64,000 bases of DNA, taken from the NCBI GenBank assembly GCA_013298125.1, contig JAAFJP010000016.1, positions 62,001 through 126,000 on the forward strand, in the 5' to 3' direction. Made by a program: the position numbers and the translations under genes. This stretch comes from Cytophagales bacterium (lineage in GTDB: Bacteria > Bacteroidota > Bacteroidia > Cytophagales > Spirosomataceae). This document shows positions 6,869 through 15,056 of this stretch, one piece after another. Under the pieces are notes generated by a model. That model was not told where the DNA came from. It saw only the letters and a program-made list of their open reading frames with translations, and searched no databases. Every line of letters starts with the position of its first letter. Within the stretch, counting starts at the first letter, position 1.

Positions 6869-9394
6869 TTATTTCATACTCACAAGCGTAACGCCTGCCC
6901 CTCCTCGGTCAGCGTGTTCATCCTGTGTTTTGCCTACTTGTTTGTAGCCACGTAAGTGATTGCGTATTAGTGTGCGAAGAATTCCATCACCTTTGCCATG
7001 TACGATTCTGAGTTCATCATAACCTACCATGATGGCATCGTTCATAAATTTATCTACTTCTTGGATTGCTTCGTCGCCACGTTTGCCTCGGATATCCAAA
7101 TTGAACGAAAAATTCATCATCTTTTCGTTCATATCCATACCTACGACTTTCGATTTTACACTTGATTTTTGTTTGAATTCTTTTCGAGAAATTTTCTCTA
7201 AACGATTCATTTTTACAGTCGTTTTCAAATCTCCTATGGCAACTTCTGCATCTTTCCCCCTCATAGCCAAAACCTCTCCTAACGCTTCTTGTCCTTTGAT
7301 TCTTACTAATGAACCAACCGTAATTTCACCTGTGATTACTTCTATAACGTCTTTTTCTGTATTTTCTTCTTTCCCGTGGTTAGTATCCCCTCCAACTACT
7401 CGAACTGGAACAAGTTTCTCTACATTCAAACCTTCTTGAAAATCCTGTAACTCTTGCCTAATTTCTTTGGTAGCTAATTTATCTGCTCCTTGTTCACGAA
7501 TATCCTTAATGGTTGCCTCAATTTTTTGATTGGCATTTTTCACTAATTCCTTTGCTTGTAATTTAGCAGTATTCAGAATCGTTTTCTTTTCATTATCCAA
7601 ATATGTTTTCAGCGAAGAATACTGCTCTAATAATTGGTCTAATTTACGTTGTTTAGTAGCGTTTTCGATGTTTTTATCCGTAAAAACTTTCTTCTCAATT
7701 TCTAATTCCTTGAGCAGTTTTTCAAAATTAACTTGCTGATTACCAATACGTTGCTTTGATTTATCAATAATAGCTTTGGGTAAACCTATCTTGTACGCTA
7801 TCTCAATGGCAAACGAACTCCCAGGCTTTCCGATTTCTAATTCATATAATGGTTCAAGATGTTCGGCATCGTATCGCATCGCTCCATTTACTAATCCTGT
7901 TGTTTTATCCGCAAAGGCTTTCAAGTTGGTATAGTGGGTATTGATAGCTCCATAAGCCCCTGATTTATTAAGGTCTTCTAAGATGCTTTCAGCGATTGCC
8001 CCTCCCAAACTCGGCTCAGTTCCCGTTCCGAATTCGTCAATCAGAAAGAGTGTTTTTCTGTCAGAATTTAACAGAAAATGCTTCATATTCGTTAGGTGAG
8101 ACGAATAGGTACTGAGGTCATTTTCAAGGCTTTGTTCGTCTCCGATGTCAATAAATACATTTTTGAACATTCCAATTGTAGAATGCTCTGCCATCGGCAC
8201 TAACAAACCACATTGATACATGTATTGAAGTAATCCCAACGTTTTTAAAGTAACAGATTTTCCACCTGCGTTTGGTCCAGAAACTAAAAGGATTCTATTT
8301 TCTGAATTGAGAGAAATTGTAAGCGGTTTTACGATTTTACCTTGTTTTTTGAAAGAAAGATAAAGCAACGGATGAACCGCATTTTTCCAGTCAACTACCT
8401 GGCTGTTAAGGCTTAACGGTGCAATTCCATTGACTTCAATCGCCAAACGAGCCTTTGCTCTAATAAAGTCTATAATCCCCAAAAATGTATAAGCCTTACG
8501 TAAAACAGGTACGTGTGGACGCATCTGAGTGGTCAAATCCATCAAAATTTTAACAATCTCACGCTTTTCGGCAGACTCCAATTCTCGGATTTCGTTATTG
8601 GCATCTAAGGCTTCGGTTGGTTCTAAAAAAACTGTTTTTCCCGAATCAGATTCATCATGGACAAAACCTTTTATCTTTCGTTTATGTTCGGCGGCAATTG
8701 GAATCACCATCCTCCCACCACGAATCGTCATCGAAAAATCATCCGAAATCCAACCATTTGAGCGAACACTTTTCAATATTCGGTCTAAGGTTTTGCGTAA
8801 ATCATTTTCTTGAACTTGTATTCTCTTACGAATGGACTGTAATTCTGAACTGGCATTATCTTTTAACTTACCTCGGTCATCAATGATTTTATCTAAGGAA
8901 TCAAGGAGATTGCGGATTGCGATCTCACCCCCAGCCCCTCTCCCGTTGAGAGGGGGGAATACTCCCGAAGACTCCCCTCTCAACGGGAGAGGGGCTGGGG
9001 GTGAGGTTAAGGCATTTAATGCTAATTCTCTCAACTGTGGGAATTCCTCTGGCTCTTTTTTATCAAAAAAACGCAAACACTCCTGAATCGTTCTGAGAGA
9101 AAGTTTGACGTTAAAAAACTCTTCTTCCGTCAAAAAAGCTCCTTCGATGGCAGCTTTTGAGAGTTGATAATTGACATCAAGATAGTTTTGGGAAGGAAAA
9201 GCCGTCGGTTCAAATTGGAGGATATTCTTCATCTCATCCACCTGACGAATCATTTTTTGAATCAAGTCATAATTATCCGAAAAACGCACTTTTTCTACAA
9301 AACTACGGCCTAATGTACTGATACACAATTCGTTGAGACGTTCTCTGATTTTATCAAATCCTAATTTTATTTCTATATTTTGTGGATAAAGCAT
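6869..9394 (-). CDS. mutS2: MutS2 endonuclease/ribosome rescue ATPase
   Basis: An 841-residue MutS2 protein. Order of parts: N-terminal core/lever helices; ATPase with Walker A GPNAGGKS near residue 373, then the DEFGTGTEPSLGG Walker B and signature region; a coiled coil at about 540-660; and a C-terminal Smr nuclease domain with LDIRGKR and HGKGDG motifs. MutS2 suppresses recombination and, in Bacillus, splits collided ribosomes. Two unusual in-frame insertions are visible. Residues about 130-157 (Pro/Gly-rich, PPAPLPLRG...PLNGRGAGG) are encoded by a palindromic repeat. Residues about 664-675 (VVGGDTNHG) are encoded by a second short repeat type also found at 60.8 kb. Both fall in loops or linkers. 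A possible -7 box TAAATTTG lies on the minus strand at 9460-9467. Confidence 0.95.
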   Translation of the reverse strand: MLYPQNIEIKLGFDKIRERLNELCISTLGRSFVEKVRFSDNYDLIQKMIRQVDEMKNILQFEPTAFPSQNYLDVNYQLSKAAIEGAFLTEEEFFNVKLSLRTIQECLRFFDKKEPEEFPQLRELALNALTSPPAPLPLRGESSGVFPPLNGRGAGGEIAIRNLLDSLDKIIDDRGKLKDNASSELQSIRKRIQVQENDLRKTLDRILKSVRSNGWISDDFSMTIRGGRMVIPIAAEHKRKIKGFVHDESDSGKTVFLEPTEALDANNEIRELESAEKREIVKILMDLTTQMRPHVPVLRKAYTFLGIIDFIRAKARLAIEVNGIAPLSLNSQVVDWKNAVHPLLYLSFKKQGKIVKPLTISLNSENRILLVSGPNAGGKSVTLKTLGLLQYMYQCGLLVPMAEHSTIGMFKNVFIDIGDEQSLENDLSTYSSHLTNMKHFLLNSDRKTLFLIDEFGTGTEPSLGGAIAESILEDLNKSGAYGAINTHYTNLKAFADKTTGLVNGAMRYDAEHLEPLYELEIGKPGSSFAIEIAYKIGLPKAIIDKSKQRIGNQQVNFEKLLKELEIEKKVFTDKNIENATKQRKLDQLLEQYSSLKTYLDNEKKTILNTAKLQAKELVKNANQKIEATIKDIREQGADKLATKEIRQELQDFQEGLNVEKLVPVRVVGGDTNHGKEENTEKDVIEVITGEITVGSLVRIKGQEALGEVLAMRGKDAEVAIGDLKTTVKMNRLEKISRKEFKQKSSVKSKVVGMDMNEKMMNFSFNLDIRGKRGDEAIQEVDKFMNDAIMVGYDELRIVHGKGDGILRTLIRNHLRGYKQVGKTQDEHADRGGAGVTLVSMK
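7370..7403. repeat. Short coding repeat VVGGDTNHG inside mutS2
   Basis: Read on the gene strand, GTTGGAG-GGGA-TACTAAC forms a small hairpin with some wobble and mismatch and is followed by CACGGGA. The same layout, encoding VVGGDTDHG, is at 60799-60830. It sits in the linker between the coiled coil and the Smr domain. Confidence 0.55.
8924..9005. repeat. Palindromic element inside mutS2 (copy 2 of the CCCCTCTC family)
   Basis: CTCACCCCCAGCCCCTCTC ... GAGAGGGGCTGGGGGTGAG. Loops are CCGTT in the left half and AACGG in the right half. It is in frame and adds about 28 residues to MutS2. Confidence 0.9.
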
Positions 9395-9658
9395 TGTTGA
9401 TATTTAAAGAACCTACCTTTTAACTGATTGAATTAAATCTTTGTTTATTGATTACTCTACAAATTTAGTTGAAACAGCTTAAACCTATTTGAATAGAAGA
9501 GTATTTGTACAAAAAAAGACAAAGTTACCACATAATCAACCGTTATTGCCATAAACTAAATAATGATACCATATACTCAATAACAAATATCAAGTTCTTG
9601 ATAATCAGATAATTTTGAATTGGAAATAACATTTTAACAATTCAAAATTATTTTAGAC

Positions 9659-10285
9659 ATGAAAAAACTAACACTTTCTCTTCGATTCTTAACAGTAATC
9701 TTATTTGCATCAATTTGGTCATGTAAACAAGGAGACCCTGGACCCAAAGGTGATACGGGTGCGGCTGGTGCTAATGGCACTAATGGTGCAACAGGTGCTA
9801 CGGGAGCAACAGGAGCAACAGGTGCAACAGGTGCAACAGGAACAGCAAACGTAATTTATTCCGCTTGGTTCACTACCACAGCTTGGACGAAAACTACTGT
9901 ATTTGGTTCTGATAACTTTGATTTCAATAAGGCGGCAGCTGGAATAACTTCCGATATTTTGGATAAAGGGGTTGTACTTGTATTTGGAAAATTAAATGGT
10001 TATGCCACAGATTTTGGATTGTCCAATAATCCCGTACAGTTGCCTTATAATGTAGTTTATAAATCAGGAGCTTTAATCAATACAGACACTTGGAGTTTTA
10101 TAACATCAGTGGGGAATTTAAAAATAAGATTTATTAGTAATCAAAATCTTTATTCAGGAGGCCCTGCAACTAATTATCAATTTAGATACGTGATTATTCC
10201 AGGAGGCGTTGCAGGTGGACGTTTGCAGAGTGTGAAGGATATGAGTTATGAAGAAATTAAGACTTTATATAATTTGCCTGATTGA
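9659..10285 (+). CDS. Collagen-like lipoprotein
   Basis: A 208-residue predicted lipoprotein. The signal peptide ends in a lipobox-like IWSC at about residues 19-22. It is followed directly by a collagen-type Gly-X-Y stretch (GDPGPKGDTGAAGANGTNG, then six GAT triplets) to about residue 60. The rest is a beta-rich globular domain of about 145 residues with no motif I recognise. Such proteins are common in Cytophagales; the Gly-X-Y segment should trimerise and project the C-terminal domain from the outer membrane. Function is unknown. The GAT part is a tandem 9-bp repeat at DNA level, so its length may vary. The gene is flanked by a 264-bp gene-free spacer upstream and an inverted repeat downstream. 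Confidence 0.82.
   Translation: MKKLTLSLRFLTVILFASIWSCKQGDPGPKGDTGAAGANGTNGATGATGATGATGATGATGTANVIYSAWFTTTAWTKTTVFGSDNFDFNKAAAGITSDILDKGVVLVFGKLNGYATDFGLSNNPVQLPYNVVYKSGALINTDTWSFITSVGNLKIRFISNQNLYSGGPATNYQFRYVIIPGGVAGGRLQSVKDMSYEEIKTLYNLPD
9785..9838 (+). repeat. Tandem 9-bp repeat coding for Gly-Ala-Thr triplets
   Basis: Six units of the GGTGCAACA type with third-position variation (GGTGCTACG, GGAGCAACA). Together they encode the collagen-like (GAT)6 stretch. Confidence 0.85.
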
Positions 10286-10294
10286 TCTTTCAAG

Positions 10295-10353
10295 TTGTTA
10301 ATTTTCAAGTTGTTAAGTAGTTTTTGCTCACTTAGTAACTTGAAAATTAACAA
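10295..10353. repeat. Inverted repeat after the collagen-like gene
   Basis: The arm TTGTTAATTTTCAAGTTGTT is repeated inverted as CACTTAGTAACTTGAAAATT...AACAA, with a 9-base loop. The word TCAAGTTGTTA occurs twice just upstream. It may act as a terminator between two convergent genes. Confidence 0.75.
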
Positions 10354-10361
10354 ATAATAAC

Positions 10362-11582
10362 TTAAAGTATCTTATAAATGTCCACCGAATCTATCTTATC
10401 TTTCAACTCCTTAATATTGATACTCGACTTGATGGCGGCATCTTTTTTCTTTTTCTTCGAGCCTAAATCTTTCATTAAATCTTCGTAAATCATTTGGGAT
10501 GGTCTCTCGCCTACACCTTCGATGATATTATTGGCTTTGGCTACATTGATAGCTTGTTTTACTTGGTCAAAATACCGATTTTCAAAATCAAAATATTGGT
10601 CATGTACGCTGATAAAACGATTGCAGAGGCTTTGGGTATAGTCCAGATTGTTATTGACATGACGTAAATCTAATTCCATTTGTAACATTTCCCCCAAATT
10701 CACTTTTCCATCTTTCTGAGTATATTTTCCTTCAATTTCGGAGATTCTTTTCTTCATATAATCAATTGAAAACTCTCCAATCATGTAGTTAAAGTAATCG
10801 TCAAGAGACTCATCTCCACGCAAATCTCTTGGGTTATAGCCAAGTTTCTGAGCATCTTTTTTGAATTTTTCTAATAAGTCTAATTGCAAAGCCTCCAACA
10901 TTGTAACTGTCTGCGAACTCGAATTAGTATTCATCAAATTGGCTTTGTCCAACATATTATAAAAACCAGTGTAGCGTTGTAATTCCTTCTCAAACTCTTT
11001 GATTTTGTCAAAATTTACCCTCTTATCCTGCATACCCGAAGCATAGGCTACGTTCACTGCCGCAGTCGAGAGATTGACCGCCTGAGAAGCATACGGAATC
11101 AAACCTACAATGGGGCTATCTTTAAGGCTTTTTAAGACCGACATAAAGCGTTCGTTCTTCTTTTTCTTACTAAAAATAGCCTTATTTTCAGCGGTTTTCA
11201 AAATCACATCTTCAAAAGAAAATCCTAATGGACCTTTTTCTACGGAACTCAGTTTTTTGATATAACCTTGATAGTCTTGATTGATAACTTGTGATTTTAG
11301 GTCAATAATATCGTCACTTAAGATTTTATAAACTTCGGTACTTTTGATGAGATTAGTTTTAATTTTCTCCCATTTAGTCTTATCCGTAAGTGACTGATTC
11401 TTAGATATATCCGTCAAGGAACGGCTCTGTATTTCGAGACGACTTTTTAGGTTTTCATTTTCACTTTGTAGTTTTCCTAATGTGCCTTGGATATTGATAA
11501 TAAGCGAATCGGAATAAACTTGACCGAAACCAGACGAGGAGGACATAAAGAAAAATGAAAGAATTAAGATTTGGTTTTTCAT
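10362..11582 (-). CDS. Hypothetical exported coiled-coil protein
   Basis: A 406-residue protein of unknown function. The ATG at 11582 is chosen because it opens a standard signal peptide (MKNQILILSFFFMSSSSGFGQ); the longer frame begins with TTG. After the signal there is a heptad-rich coiled coil (about residues 30-65), a long helical region, a short hydrophobic patch near 165-185 (VGLIPYASQAVNLSTAAVNVAYASG), and a Lys-rich C-terminus (KKKKKDAAIKSS). It looks periplasmic or outer-membrane associated. I recognise no family. It faces the collagen-like gene convergently across an inverted repeat. Confidence 0.75.
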   Translation of the reverse strand: MKNQILILSFFFMSSSSGFGQVYSDSLIINIQGTLGKLQSENENLKSRLEIQSRSLTDISKNQSLTDKTKWEKIKTNLIKSTEVYKILSDDIIDLKSQVINQDYQGYIKKLSSVEKGPLGFSFEDVILKTAENKAIFSKKKKNERFMSVLKSLKDSPIVGLIPYASQAVNLSTAAVNVAYASGMQDKRVNFDKIKEFEKELQRYTGFYNMLDKANLMNTNSSSQTVTMLEALQLDLLEKFKKDAQKLGYNPRDLRGDESLDDYFNYMIGEFSIDYMKKRISEIEGKYTQKDGKVNLGEMLQMELDLRHVNNNLDYTQSLCNRFISVHDQYFDFENRYFDQVKQAINVAKANNIIEGVGERPSQMIYEDLMKDLGSKKKKKDAAIKSSINIKELKDKIDSVDIYKIL

Positions 11583-11891
11583 GGAATAATACAAAAGAGT
11601 TTAGTACAAAACGTTTGGTCGAGATAAAATATTGATTAAAGATTACATAAAATTCTCAAAACATTATCCTCTTCTGGATTTATTACGAAAAATTCTTAGA
11701 TTGATTATATTTTATCGTCAATTTAGGCAACATCCATGATTTTTAAACCAATACCCAATCTTTTACTAAATTGACTCACAAAACTGTTTTGAAATTAAAT
11801 TTTATTGAATTACCAACCTTTTTTTTAGACAACATAGGGGGATAAATCTGTATGCTTGTCATAATTACGAAAACATTAAAACTAAACTCTA
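11583..11891. other. Gene-free divergent spacer
   Basis: 309 AT-rich bases between two divergently read genes. Both promoters must lie here, but I see no clear TTTG/TAnnTTTG pair, hairpin or RNA gene. Confidence 0.5.
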
Positions 11892-12464
11892 ATGAACAGA
11901 TTAATCAGCTCTCTCGCTTTATTAAGCATCGCCTTCGCCTCTCATGCACAACAATTCACTGCACAAGATGAAGCCTCAACCACAAAATCGGTAACGAATA
12001 TCAGTATTTTGTCACCTGCCATTACGCATGAAATTGCGGTTAGCCCACGACAAACCATTTTGCTCGGAGCGGAGTTGGGTGTAATTTCAAAATTTAATAT
12101 TTCTAATGGCATTGAAAATAGTTTTACTACATTGACTCCACAAATAAAAGCGGACTTTCGGCATTATTATAACTTTGAAAAACGGTTAGCCAAAGGGAAA
12201 AATATCAATAATAATTCAGGTAACTATCTGGCTCTTAGAACGATGTATATTTTCGACCCTATTGTTAATAAAGAAAATTTCCTAAATTATAATAATGGAT
12301 TAGCTCTCGGCGGAGTTTGGGGAATTCAGCGAGTGTATAAAAGTGGTATCTATCTTGGATTATCAATTGGTGGTGGATTCATTTTTGGGGATGAAAAGTT
12401 TGATACTACTGGGATGGGGGATTTTCATTTAGGATTTAATATTGGGTCTTCGAGGAAGAAGTAA
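11892..12464 (+). CDS. Outer-membrane beta-barrel-like hypothetical protein
   Basis: A 190-residue exported protein with signal peptide MNRLISSLALLSIAFASHAQ (cut before QF). The mature part alternates polar and hydrophobic residues with Gly-rich turns (LGAELGVISKF, YLGLSIGGGFIFG, FHLGFNIGSS), as in small beta-barrels of eight or so strands. No named family is evident and function is unknown. It is followed by a strong bidirectional terminator shared with murA, so it is likely transcribed alone from the spacer upstream. Confidence 0.75.
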   Translation: MNRLISSLALLSIAFASHAQQFTAQDEASTTKSVTNISILSPAITHEIAVSPRQTILLGAELGVISKFNISNGIENSFTTLTPQIKADFRHYYNFEKRLAKGKNINNNSGNYLALRTMYIFDPIVNKENFLNYNNGLALGGVWGIQRVYKSGIYLGLSIGGGFIFGDEKFDTTGMGDFHLGFNIGSSRKK

Positions 12465-12477
12465 AGCCATAAAGATA

Positions 12478-12512
12478 AAAATGCCCTAATTTTAAGAATT
12501 AGGGCATTTTTA
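12478..12512. terminator. Bidirectional terminator between the barrel protein gene and murA
   Basis: AAAAATGCCCTAATT / AATTAGGGCATTTTT hairpin with A and T runs on both sides. Confidence 0.92.
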
Positions 12513-12531
12513 TTATATTATCTACAGAACT

Positions 12532-13839
12532 CTACAATCGAATTATCTCCGCCCCAATCGCATTCAAACGTGTATCAATATTCTGATAACCTCTATCTAT
12601 TTGCTCGATGTTCTCAATAATCGAAGTTCCTTTGGCTGACATGGCGGCAATCAATAACGAAACCCCCGCACGAATATCGGGAGATGTCATACGGATTCCT
12701 CTCAATTGTTGTTCACGATTTAATCCTACGACTGTTGCACGGTGAGGGTCGCAAAGGATAATTTGAGCACCCATTTCTATCAATTTATCGACAAAAAACA
12801 AACGACTTTCAAACATTTTTTGATGAATCAAAACCGTTCCTTTTGCTTGAATGGCTGTTACCAACACGATACTCAACAAGTCAGGCGTGAAACCAGGCCA
12901 AGGAGCATCCGAAACCGTAAGCATCGAACCATCAATGAAAGTTTCTAGTTCGTAACGGTCTTGGGCAGGTACAAAAATATCGTCTCCTCTGATTTCCAAT
13001 TTGATTCCCAACTTCTGGAAAGTCTGAGGAATAATGCCCAAATCAGGCACAGAGCAATTTTTTATCGTAATTTCTGACTGAGTCATTGCCGCCAATCCGA
13101 TGAACGAACCAATCTCAATCATGTCTGGCAACATCGTATGCTCTGTTCCAAATAATTCAGAAACGCCTTCAATCGTCAAAAGATTTGAACCTACGCCCGA
13201 GATTTTTGCTCCCATGCGGTTTAACATTTTGCATAATTGTTGAAGGTACGGCTCACAAGCAGCGTTGTAAATCGTGGTGATTCCTTCTGCCAAAACTGCC
13301 GCCATCACGATATTGGCTGTACCCGTTACAGAGGCTTCGTCCAAGAGCATATACGCACCCTTCAATTGCGAGGCATCGACTTCATAAATTCCACCGTCTT
13401 CTTGCGAATAGTTGAATTTTGCCCCCAATTTCATAAAACCCAGAAAGTGCGTATCCAATCTACGACGACCAATTTTATCCCCACCTGGCGATGGGATTCT
13501 GCCTTTTTTGAAACGTGCCAAAGTTGGACCTAAAAGCATCACCGAACCACGAAGGGCAGCGGCTTTTTTCTTGTAAGTCTCTGAATTTAAGTAATCTAAA
13601 TTTACATTCGAGGCATCGAATTTTACGGAAGATACATCAGTTCGTGTACATATCACGCCCATATCGCCCAAGAGGTCAATGAGTTGATTTACGTCCCTGA
13701 TGTTGGGAATGTTGTGGATGGTTACGGGTTCTTTGGTCAAAACTACCGCACATAATATTTGGAGTGCTTCGTTTTTTGCTCCTTGTGGAATAATCTCGCC
13801 CTTCAATTGGCGACCGCCAGTTACTTTAAATGATGCCAT
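12532..13839 (-). CDS. murA: UDP-N-acetylglucosamine 1-carboxyvinyltransferase
   Basis: A 435-residue MurA, the enzyme that transfers enolpyruvate from PEP to UDP-GlcNAc in the first committed step of peptidoglycan synthesis. Full length, with the substrate-binding Lys22-Asn23 pair (GAKNEAL), the two-lobed EPSP-synthase fold, and the active-site loop PSPGGDKIGRRRLDTH. In E. coli the loop residue after Pro-Gly-Gly is Cys115, which fosfomycin alkylates. Here it is Asp121, the natural variant known from Mycobacterium and Chlamydia, so the enzyme should be insensitive to fosfomycin. It lies downstream of a DUF4290 gene on the same strand, an arrangement usual in Bacteroidota, and ends at a bidirectional terminator. 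Confidence 0.96.
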   Translation of the reverse strand: MASFKVTGGRQLKGEIIPQGAKNEALQILCAVVLTKEPVTIHNIPNIRDVNQLIDLLGDMGVICTRTDVSSVKFDASNVNLDYLNSETYKKKAAALRGSVMLLGPTLARFKKGRIPSPGGDKIGRRRLDTHFLGFMKLGAKFNYSQEDGGIYEVDASQLKGAYMLLDEASVTGTANIVMAAVLAEGITTIYNAACEPYLQQLCKMLNRMGAKISGVGSNLLTIEGVSELFGTEHTMLPDMIEIGSFIGLAAMTQSEITIKNCSVPDLGIIPQTFQKLGIKLEIRGDDIFVPAQDRYELETFIDGSMLTVSDAPWPGFTPDLLSIVLVTAIQAKGTVLIHQKMFESRLFFVDKLIEMGAQIILCDPHRATVVGLNREQQLRGIRMTSPDIRAGVSLLIAAMSAKGTSIIENIEQIDRGYQNIDTRLNAIGAEIIRL

Positions 13840-13840
13840 T

Positions 13841-13950
13841 TATCTAATTTGAAAATTTTATAATTTGAAAATTTGAAAATTCTACGATTCGGTTTAAAAA
13901 TTTATGTTTCCATTTTCAAATTACCTAATCTTCAAATTTTCAAATTGATT
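13841..13950. repeat. Inverted repeat of TTTGAAAA words in the DUF4290-murA spacer
   Basis: AATTTGAAAATT-type words repeated on the left side are mirrored as TTTTCAAATT words on the right, around a short core. This would form a long AT-rich stem in the mRNA between the two genes. Confidence 0.65.
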
Positions 13951-14718
13951 TTATCGTCTTCCTCTATTATCATTACTTCTTCCACCGCCTCTACTATCAT
14001 TGTTTCTTCCGCCACTGTTGTTATTATTGCGGTTGTTGTCGTTACGCCCTCCGCCTCGGTTGTCGTTGTTTCTACCACCGTCATTTCGTCCTCCGAAACT
14101 TTGACGACCTCCGTTGTTATTACGATTATCGCCTCTACTATCGTTTCTACGAACATCACCCGTTGAGCTTGGGCGGTTGTTACTGGTGTTGTTATTTCTT
14201 AAATTACCCAATGACGAATTACCAGAAATAGCTTGTACAACGGTTCTCAAAAGTCCTTCTGACATTTCGATAATATGACCCCAAATTACCTCATCGTCAA
14301 CTACTTCACGGTTCCAGTTTTGATAAAAGGTTTTCATCAAACGGGCGATATGAGCCACGAGAATACGTTTTTCGTTATCGTCTTGTTCAGAAATAGCACG
14401 GGTTATCAACAACTCAACGTTACGTCCGTAATAACGATATTTTAAGTTGTGGGTATTGTATGGTACAGTTTTGGGCAATTTACCCACCGCATCGGGCGAT
14501 GGTGGAGGGAATGGACTATCAACGTCCAATTTGAAGTTGGAAAGGATGAACAAATCATCCCAAAGTTTATTGGAATAATCTTGGCTATCACGCATATTGG
14601 GGTGTACCTGACGCATCAGTTCGACCATCAAATAGGCGTATTTTGTTCTTGTATTTTTATCTTGAACCGTCAAAATATGGTTCACTAATTTCTGGACGTT
14701 TGTTCCGTATTCTTTCAT
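13951..14718 (-). CDS. DUF4290 protein with Arg/Gly/Asn-rich tail
   Basis: A 255-residue cytoplasmic protein. Residues 1 to about 165 form the DUF4290 domain, a helical domain confined to Bacteroidota with unknown function (MKEYGTNVQKLVNHI start, VHPNMRDSQDYSNKLWDDL motif). Residues about 175-255 are a low-complexity tail of G, R, N, D and S with many RGG, GGR and NNR units, resembling the RGG boxes of RNA-binding proteins. It precedes murA by 111 bases on the same strand and is probably cotranscribed, as is usual in this phylum. A role linked to cell-wall synthesis or to RNA binding is only inference. The opposite-strand frame across the tail (13873-14166) is a shadow. Confidence 0.9.
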   Translation of the reverse strand: MKEYGTNVQKLVNHILTVQDKNTRTKYAYLMVELMRQVHPNMRDSQDYSNKLWDDLFILSNFKLDVDSPFPPPSPDAVGKLPKTVPYNTHNLKYRYYGRNVELLITRAISEQDDNEKRILVAHIARLMKTFYQNWNREVVDDEVIWGHIIEMSEGLLRTVVQAISGNSSLGNLRNNNTSNNRPSSTGDVRRNDSRGDNRNNNGGRQSFGGRNDGGRNNDNRGGGRNDNNRNNNNSGGRNNDSRGGGRSNDNRGRR

Positions 14719-15056
14719 TTGAATAAATATAAAAATCTTGTGATTTTTTACGAAGATACAAAAAGGTAGGATAATAGAGAATAGTTAATAGAGAATAGAT
14801 TACAAAACGATGAGTTTTAATTTAAAATATCTTGTTTTAGAAGAAATTTAGAGGAATATCAGGGACACTAAGTTCCTCAGAGTTTTTTCACAGAGTTCCG
14901 CTAAGAATTTTACACTGTGAAACTCAGTGAAAAACTTTGTGCAACTCTGTGTCCTTCATTATTTTTATTCAACCAAATTTGTTAAAAATGATAAACGGCA
15001 AATATCTTGAATGCCTTTTTGTTATCTTGCAAAATCATTCAAACAAACATCGAACC
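14719..15056. other. Gene-free divergent spacer with an imperfect inverted repeat
   Basis: 338 bases between the DUF4290 gene and the M13 peptidase gene. It holds an imperfect inverted repeat at about 14860-14957 (left GGGACACTAAGTTCC..., right ...GCAACTCTGTGTCC, with repeated CACAGAGTT-like words). The rest is AT-rich with no recognisable RNA gene. Confidence 0.6.
14860..14957. repeat. Imperfect inverted repeat of ACAGAGTT-type words
   Basis: The left arm AGGGACACTAAGTT...TTTTTTCACAGAGTT mirrors the right arm AACTCAGTGAAAAAC...AACTCTGTGTCCTT. Confidence 0.65.

Noticed and set aside
8832-9086. Plus-strand frame inside mutS2
   Set aside because: It is a shadow through the palindrome, which reads open in several frames on both strands.
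13873-14166. Val/Ile/Ser-rich protein on the plus strand
   Set aside because: It is the reverse strand of the RGG-like tail of the DUF4290 gene and has no independent support.
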